The translations under genes were made by a program, and so were the position numbers. From contig NWUY0300011094.1 in assembly GCA_004151065.3 (NCBI GenBank), forward strand, positions 45,534 through 69,318: a stretch of 23,785 bases of DNA. The letters run 5' to 3'. Every line of letters starts with the position of its first letter. Positions within the stretch are counted from its first letter, which is position 1. Positions 19,163 through 23,785 of this stretch are shown here, piece after piece. This DNA comes from Larix sibirica (taxonomy: Eukaryota; Streptophyta; Pinopsida; Pinales; Pinaceae). The notes beneath the pieces are model-generated. The model was not told the DNA's origin, did not search any database, and saw nothing but the letters and a program-made list of their open reading frames with translations.

Positions 19163-20608
19163 CCGGATGCGGGTGGTAGTAGTGGAAAAAATACACGGGC
19201 TTCGACTAAAATGACACCTGGGCATGAGAAATAGGCCCGCGGAAATGCTACGATCGAGCCTATAAACAAAGCAACGTCTGATCGTTGGCCTCATTAATCA
19301 TCTTTCTCGCGATGTCTCCTCATCCAGCCTGGCTTGGTAGTTCGTGCACCACTCCCATGTCTCTCCGGCATGCAGCGTTAAGATCGTCTAGTGATCGACA
19401 CTCCAGTCTGTACAAAGGTATAACGTCTCGACCTTCAGCTATGATAATCACTCTGTGTTGGGAAGCAACCTAGGATTCTCCAGCTTCTATGTTCCACAGG
19501 TTGTTGCGGCTCACTGTTATCCACCATCCTACTCCTCGCGTTTGCTCTATCCTCTGGTCTGCTTCCATGGGACGACCGAAAGGCATGAAAGGGAAAAAAA
19601 AGAAGAATGGCGACCAACAAGAAGCAGGGAAAATAAGGAAAGGCTATGGAGCAGAGGTATCCATTCTAGTTCACCTGCTCGTTGATAATTGCGAAGCAAG
19701 GTTGACTGCTGATAGTCTCTCCAAGGGGAGTCAAGAACAACCTTGGGATCCTTACTGGCTGGTGAAGAACATGCTGGGAGAGCTTATGGATGACATGCTC
19801 ACCAATTGGGCCATAACAAGGCATGCTACTCAAACCCTGAGAGCCACCCTGCCAAATATGGTAGCCACGTTCAGTAGCCTGGAGAACAACCTCAGTTGGG
19901 ACTCTTACGCCCCTACTAAGCACCTCTGTTGTCACTTTTGTATGGGTGGCAGCACTCATAGAGTCACCCCCTCGGCTGTTAAAGCTTATGCGACACTTGG
20001 TAACATGGTCAATCAACATGGAAGGGAGATCTACAAGCAGAAAGGCAAGGAGCTGGTCCAGATGAAAGACAAGGAGTAGGCTCATATTTCCTTCCCTATC
20101 CCCACCACTATGGGCCTTGTTCTCACCAAAAGAGTTCGCAGCGACTAGGAAGGAAACGCTCCCCCCATCCGGAATACTGTGCCCCTACCGGTCAAGTTCC
20201 CTACGAAAGACACTCAACCCCCTGCAAAACACTCGGAGGATGAAGAATATTACGGTTGCCCTATCCTGGAAGAAACTCCCTCTAATGCAGAAGCACCTTC
20301 AGCGCCTGGTTAAGGAGGTTCCTCCCCATGTTTTCCAGCAGCTTTATATTAATATGTTTCTTAGTTTGTTACATAGTTCACCAGACTACTTGTTCTTAGG
20401 ATTTTATGGTTATGACATTACTACTAGCTTACCCTGGTCTCCCTGCATAGGGCAGGGTTTTTTGTATAATTTTGATCAGAACCTCTATGATCCTTTTGAT
20501 CTCCTTGGGTGGTGGCTCTTTCCGTTCAGGCCACCACAGACTGTATTTACTATTGTATTTTTAACTCTTCTCGATTAATAGAATGTTGCACCTTACAACA
20601 AAAAAAAA
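19163..20608 (+). mobile_element. Poly(A)-tailed retrotransposed element, copy 1
   Basis: The element starts ccggatgcgggtgg and ends in a poly(A), about 1446 bp. It is visibly richer in G and C than its flanks. The 13-bp target-site duplication and the A tail are the marks of LINE-type (target-primed) insertion. It has a 5' part of about 400 bp, a 248-codon reading frame and a 3' part of about 295 bp. No reverse transcriptase is present. It is either a processed copy of a host mRNA, or an ORF1-only or non-autonomous LINE derivative. The 3' end of this copy differs from copy 2 and lacks its own right target site. Confidence 0.8.
19567..20313 (+). pseudogene. 248-codon ORF of the poly(A) element, copy 1, two TAG stops
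   Basis: I do not recognise the family. The ATG at 19567 (ccATGG context) is preferred to the upstream ATG at 19489, because the protein then opens with a basic MGRPKGMKGKKKKN stretch that could bind nucleic acid or direct the product to the nucleus. The middle (to about residue 150) is mixed and includes HLCCHFCMGGSTH, a Cys/His group that could bind zinc. It is followed by a charged helix with HGREIYKQKGKELV. The frame meets TAG at 20077-20079 and at 20146-20148, but stays in register and coding-like through an acidic, Pro-rich tail to the TAA at 20311-20313. Both TAGs could come from CAG. If translated from this copy, the product would be 170 residues. Confidence 0.6.
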
Positions 20609-20609
20609 N
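20609..20609. other. Ambiguous base at the repeat junction
   Basis: A single N stands exactly between the poly(A) of copy 1 and the start of copy 2. This position is typical of a contig join. The other N of the window (12578) has no repeat beside it. Confidence 0.9.
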
Positions 20610-20899
20610 GTTGGAAGTGGATGTACAGGTTATGGCATTGATTGTAAGACCATAAATAAGGACAGAGTGCTACAACTTAAAATATCCAAACAACATGTAG
20701 AGGATATCATGCGTGTTAAACTCTGAATGCATATAGATTCAAATGTAAAATTTATGTTCAAATTTTGATGATAAATACTAATGGCTATTGGTTGATTGTG
20801 AATCCTACCAGGAAGGACATGTTGCACATATGAAAATCTTGGACATGGCAGTGAGTGTAATCCCATGAGAAATACTATGTAATATTTCTTACAATGGCC

Positions 20900-22346
20900 C
20901 CGGATGCGGGTGGTAGTAGTGGAAAAAATACACGGGCTTCGACTAAAATGACACCTGGGCATGAGAAATAGGCCCGCGGAAATGCTACGATCGAGCCTAT
21001 AAACAAAGCAACGTCTGATCGTTGGCCTCATTAATCATCTTTCTCGCGATGTCTCCTCATCCAGCCTGGCTTGGTAGTTCGTGCACCACTCCCATGTCTC
21101 TCCGGCATGCAGCGTTAAGATCGTCTAGTGATCGACACTCCAGTCTGTACAAAGGTATAACGTCTCGACCTTCAGCTATGATAATCACTCTGTGTTGGGA
21201 AGCAACCTAGGATTCTCCAGCTTCTATGTTCCACAGGTTGTTGCGGCTCACTGTTATCCACCATCCTACTCCTCGCGTTTGCTCTATCCTCTGGTCTGCT
21301 TCCATGGGACGACCGAAAGGCATGAAAGGGAAAAAAAAGAAGAATGGCGACCAACAAGAAGCAGGGAAAATAAGGAAAGGCTATGGAGCAGAGGTATCCA
21401 TTCTAGTTCACCTGCTCGTTGATAATTGCGAAGCAAGGTTGACTGCTGATAGTCTCTCCAAGGGGAGTCAAGAACAACCTTGGGATCCTTACTGGCTGGT
21501 GAAGAACATGCTGGGAGAGCTTATGGATGACATGCTCACCAATTGGGCCATAACAAGGCATGCTACTCAAACCCTGAGAGCCACCCTGCCAAATATGGTA
21601 GCCACGTTCAGTAGCCTGGAGAACAACCTCAGTTGGGACTCTTACGCCCCTACTAAGCACCTCTGTTGTCACTTTTGTATGGGTGGCAGCACTCATAGAG
21701 TCACCCCCTCGGCTGTTAAAGCTTATGCGACACTTGGTAACATGGTCAATCAACATGGAAGGGAGATCTACAAGCAGAAAGGCAAGGAGCTGGTCCAGAT
21801 GAAAGACAAGGAGTAGGCTCATATTTCCTTCCCTATCCCCACCACTATGGGCCTTGTTCTCACCAAAAGAGTTCGCAGCGACTAGGAAGGAAACGCTCCC
21901 CCCATCCGGAATACTGTGCCCCTACCGGTCAAGTTCCCTACGAAAGACACTCAACCCCCTGCAAAACACTCGGAGGATGAAGAATATTACGGTTGCCCTA
22001 TCCTGGAAGAAACTCCCTCTAATGCAGAAGCACCTTCAGCGCCTGGTTAAGGAGGTTCCTCCCCATGTTTTCCAGCAGCTTTATATTAATATGTTTCTTA
22101 GTTTGTTACATAGTTCACCAGACTACTTGTTCTTAGGATTTTATGGTTATGACATTACTACTAGCTTACCCTGGTCTCCCTGCATAGGGCAGGGTTTTTT
22201 GTATAATTTTGATCAGAACCTCTATGATCCTTTTGATCTCCTTGGGTTGTGTCTCATTCTGATCAGGCGACCACAGACTGTATTTAATCTTGTATATTTA
22301 ACTCTTCTTGATTAATATAATGTTGCAGCCTTACAAAAAAAAAAAA
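20900..22346 (+). mobile_element. Poly(A)-tailed retrotransposed element, copy 2
   Basis: This is the same element as 19163-20608, with the same start after the target-site copy at 20887-20899. It ends in at least 11 A and is followed by the right target-site duplication (22347-22359). Its 3' end differs from copy 1 by substitutions only, between 22248 and 22327. Confidence 0.8.
21304..22050 (+). pseudogene. 248-codon ORF of the poly(A) element, copy 2
   Basis: The encoded protein is identical to the frame at 19567-20313 where both could be compared, including the two TAG stops (21814-21816 and 21883-21885). Shared stops mean the two copies did not decay independently. They are either a very recent duplication or the same locus entered twice. 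The unrecognised protein has a basic N-terminus, a CCHFC...H group and a charged helix. Confidence 0.6.
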
Positions 22347-22359
22347 TCTTACAATGGCC
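22347..22359 (+). repeat. Right target-site duplication of the poly(A) element
   Basis: tcttacaatggcc follows the poly(A) directly and is identical to 19150-19162. Joining the two flanks at this sequence restores an uninterrupted AT-rich host stretch. Confidence 0.88.
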
Positions 22360-22845
22360 AAACAATATGAGAAGGGCCTCATAGTTGGTTAAATATGGTT
22401 TATACAGGAAACAAATTTGAAATTTCATATTGAAATTTAATAAGCAGTATCTCATAGGAATTTGATGTGTATAATACAAGTGAGATGATGATACTTGTCC
22501 CGGGATGACAAACAATGGATACTAAAAGCTGGAAAGCACGGGGAGGTTTCCATCATCATTGAGCTAGAAAGTGTAGGAAGGAATGAATAGGGAATTGCTT
22601 GATAAATCTAGTGAAGGTTGAGACCTCTATGAAGATGATAGGGTTTGGTTTATCTTTCTATGCACACAATGAATAGCACTTGGAGGAAGGATATGCCTGA
22701 GGGACTACTTAGAGGAGAAGGGATACCTTCTTGGTGATGTGTGGGGAAGGTAATGTGAAGCCCAAGCTGGCTAGGTCTTATTGAGGTTCCTATAGCTCTG
22801 TGGTTGAGCTCACTAGCTTAGTAGATTCCACCCTTGATTCCCATA
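22360..22845. other. Unassigned DNA right of the poly(A) element
   Basis: No gene is recognised. The small minus-strand frame at 22312-22515 spans the insertion junction and is chance. The phrase cttgataaatctag near 22600 resembles a unit of the minisatellite that follows, so the array may once have been wider. Confidence 0.5.
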
Positions 22846-23045
22846 AATGCCTAATAAATCTAGCTATGTGCTAGCTTAGCATTGTGATCTATGAATGGCT
22901 TGATAAACCCAGCTATGTGTTGGATTGGAATTCTGATCAACGATTTTGAATGGCTTAATAAACCCAGCTGACCTATTGGTTTGGCGTTATGTTCTCTCAA
23001 TAGCTTGATAAACCCAACCATGGGATGGCTTGGCTATGGACTTAA
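22846..23045 (+). repeat. Diverged minisatellite, about four 50-55 bp units
   Basis: Unit starts are seen at 22846 (aatgcctaataaatctagct), 22894 (aatggcttgataaacccagc), 22949 (aatggcttaataaaccc) and 22999 (aatagcttgataaaccc). Each is followed by a looser ttgg/attctgatc-like tail. Spacing is 48, 55 and 50 bp. The units have diverged by small changes, so the array is old. Confidence 0.8.
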
Positions 23046-23278
23046 TGAACTGAAGGGAAGAAATTTGTGGAAACCATGTGAATCTAGAACATAGTCATGA
23101 ATACAAGAGTTGGGTTTCTATGTATACTACTATACTTGTCTTTTTTTTTATTTTTGAATATGTGCTTTGGTTATGTAATTGAATTCTTGTTATGGAATGT
23201 TTTCCTTGAGATAGCTATGGTATGCCTAATTGCTTTGTCTATTGTTGTAGGTAACATCTTCATACAAAGGATTACTGA
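23046..23278 (+). other. Low-complexity stretch before the chromodomain remnant
   Basis: A T-rich stretch with an 82-codon frame (23097-23345) that is mostly hydrophobic and overlaps the real chromodomain frame in another register. I take it as chance. The integrase that should precede a chromodomain is not found here. Confidence 0.5.
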
Positions 23279-23521
23279 CAATTGTGGAAATTATTTCTCA
23301 AAGATAACATTCCGATGCAAACTAGAAAGGAAGAAGATATCATAATGGAACCAGAAGGAGATATTCTGGTGCAACCAATGCACATCCTCAATGGGAAGAT
23401 TGTGTTTCATAGGAACAAATCCATGGAGAAGGTAAAGGACCAAATGATGAATTACAACCTTGAAGAAGCAACATGGGAATTAGAGGATGCAATGCACGAG
23501 GCATACACACAACTATTTTGA
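23279..23521 (+). pseudogene. pol (chromodomain): Chromodomain end of a second gypsy polyprotein
   Basis: The frame opens after a TGA at 23276 and has no ATG at its start, so it is a C-terminal fragment. It reads FLKDNIPMQT, then a stretch with MEPEGDILVQP, RNKSMEKVKDQMMNYN and LEEATWELEDAMHEAY, ending TQLF and TGA. The block EEATWE near the end is the hallmark of the chromodomain at the C-terminus of chromoviral Ty3/gypsy integrases, which binds histone marks and guides insertion. The usual Trp of the VxW strand is replaced in KDQMMNYN. A purine tract and LTR start follow within 85 bp, which confirms the assignment. Confidence 0.8.
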
Positions 23522-23589
23522 AAAAAAGTGTTGTAATGTTTTTGTACATGTACATAGTATTGATATGCATCGAGGACGGTCCATAAATT

Positions 23590-23603
23590 AAGGGGGAGGG
23601 GGA
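23590..23603 (+). promoter_or_regulatory. Polypurine tract of the second gypsy element
   Basis: aagggggaggggga is a pure purine run directly before TGTAACACCC. It lies 68 bp after the chromodomain stop codon, as in many plant chromoviruses. Confidence 0.88.
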
Positions 23604-23785
23604 TGTAACACCCTATTGTTTACCCCAATATTTAAATATGATATAATTATGTAAAGGATATAATTTGGATATGAATGGCCTAAGATGACTGAATATATTG
23701 CAAATATGTACATTTTCCTTTTAATATAAAAATCCCTGACAACTGCAAGTGAATAAAAACGAAGAAGAGATGGAGGGCTATGATT
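23604..23785 (+). repeat. 3' LTR of the second gypsy element, first 182 bp
   Basis: It begins TGTAACACCC, a common opening of plant gypsy LTRs, right after the purine tract, and runs off the window. No matching 5' LTR was found to the left, so the element is truncated, rearranged, or its 5' LTR is too diverged to see. Confidence 0.8.

Larger units (their letters stand above)
18873..20608 (+). repeat. 1737-bp tandem repeat, copy 1
   Basis: Copy 1 starts gttggaagtggatgtacagg and runs to the poly(A) before the N at 20609. It matches copy 2 at a constant offset of 1737. Encoded peptides in several frames are identical up to about 20510. From 20511 to 20590 there are at least 11 substitutions. 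The copy includes 277 bp of flanking DNA, a 13-bp target-site copy (19150-19162) and the poly(A) element. Confidence 0.95.
20610..22346 (+). repeat. 1737-bp tandem repeat, copy 2
   Basis: This is the second copy of 18873-20608. Unlike copy 1, its poly(A) (about 22335-22346) is followed by the expected 13-bp target-site duplication and then by new flanking sequence. Copy 2 therefore looks like the complete and correctly ended version. Confidence 0.95.

Noticed and set aside
18893-19294. 133-codon minus-strand ORF, repeated at 20630-21031
   Set aside because: It crosses the border between host flank, target site and retroelement, so it cannot be an ancestral gene. Its repetition only reflects the tandem duplication.
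19666-20085. 139-codon minus-strand ORF, repeated at 21403-21822
   Set aside because: It is the antisense shadow of the + strand reading frame that starts at 19567, which has the better start and composition.
20117-20578. 153-codon + strand ORF after the first TAG of the poly(A) element
   Set aside because: Its first part overlaps the 248-codon frame in another register, and its end lies in AT-rich 3' untranslated-type sequence. The frame continuing from 19567 through the TAGs has more protein-like content.
1-23785. CRISPR arrays, tRNA, rRNA, bacterial operons
   Set aside because: No regular spacer-repeat array, no cloverleaf or rRNA sequence and no operon-like gene packing was seen. The content is that of plant nuclear intergenic DNA.

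Overview
This window looks like intergenic DNA from a large plant nuclear genome. It is AT-rich, has no recognisable intact host gene, and is filled with old retrotransposon remains. The nonchromoviral Ty3/gypsy element with a long extra 3' ORF, the strong decay and the large noncoding spacers suggest a gymnosperm such as a conifer. That assignment is an inference; nothing in the sequence proves the species.

Left half (about 343-12514, + strand): one decayed Ty3/gypsy element. In order it has a 5'-truncated left LTR (343-1077), a 1.4 kb leader, gag with a zinc-knuckle remnant, protease (DLGA), reverse transcriptase (YMDD), RNase H and integrase (D,D35E). Then come a 1.5 kb spacer, a long extra 3' ORF (about 9816-11542), a polypurine tract and a complete right LTR (11659-12514). 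The two LTRs match at only about four bases in five by eye, so the insertion is old. Integrase (6906-8219) and most of the 3' ORF (10199-11542) each stay in one frame for 1.3 kb, and their stops can nearly all be explained by single C-to-T changes.

Middle (12515-18870): mostly AT-rich DNA without clear genes. The exception is a minus-strand pseudogene (15967-14345) that is a diverged homologue of the 3' ORF of the gypsy element. It shares the blocks [EK][RK]WFK, CEGRY, RITR and a coiled coil containing ARKW, but no pol gene lies beside it. Small tandem repeats (56, 27 and 24 bp periods), a cluster of short hairpins and a possible LTR-promoter motif also lie here.

Right part (18873-22359): a 1737-bp segment is present twice in tandem, joined at a single N. 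It holds a GC-richer, poly(A)-tailed retrotransposed element of about 1.45 kb, carrying a 248-codon reading frame with two TAG stops. A 13-bp target-site duplication fits one single insertion. The tandem duplication may therefore be an assembly artefact: two overlapping contigs placed end to end.

Right edge (22360-23785): a diverged minisatellite, then the chromodomain end of a second gypsy element (a chromovirus), its polypurine tract and the first 182 bp of its 3' LTR, which runs out of the window. The coding units do not work together as a pathway; the window is a stack of mobile elements of different ages.
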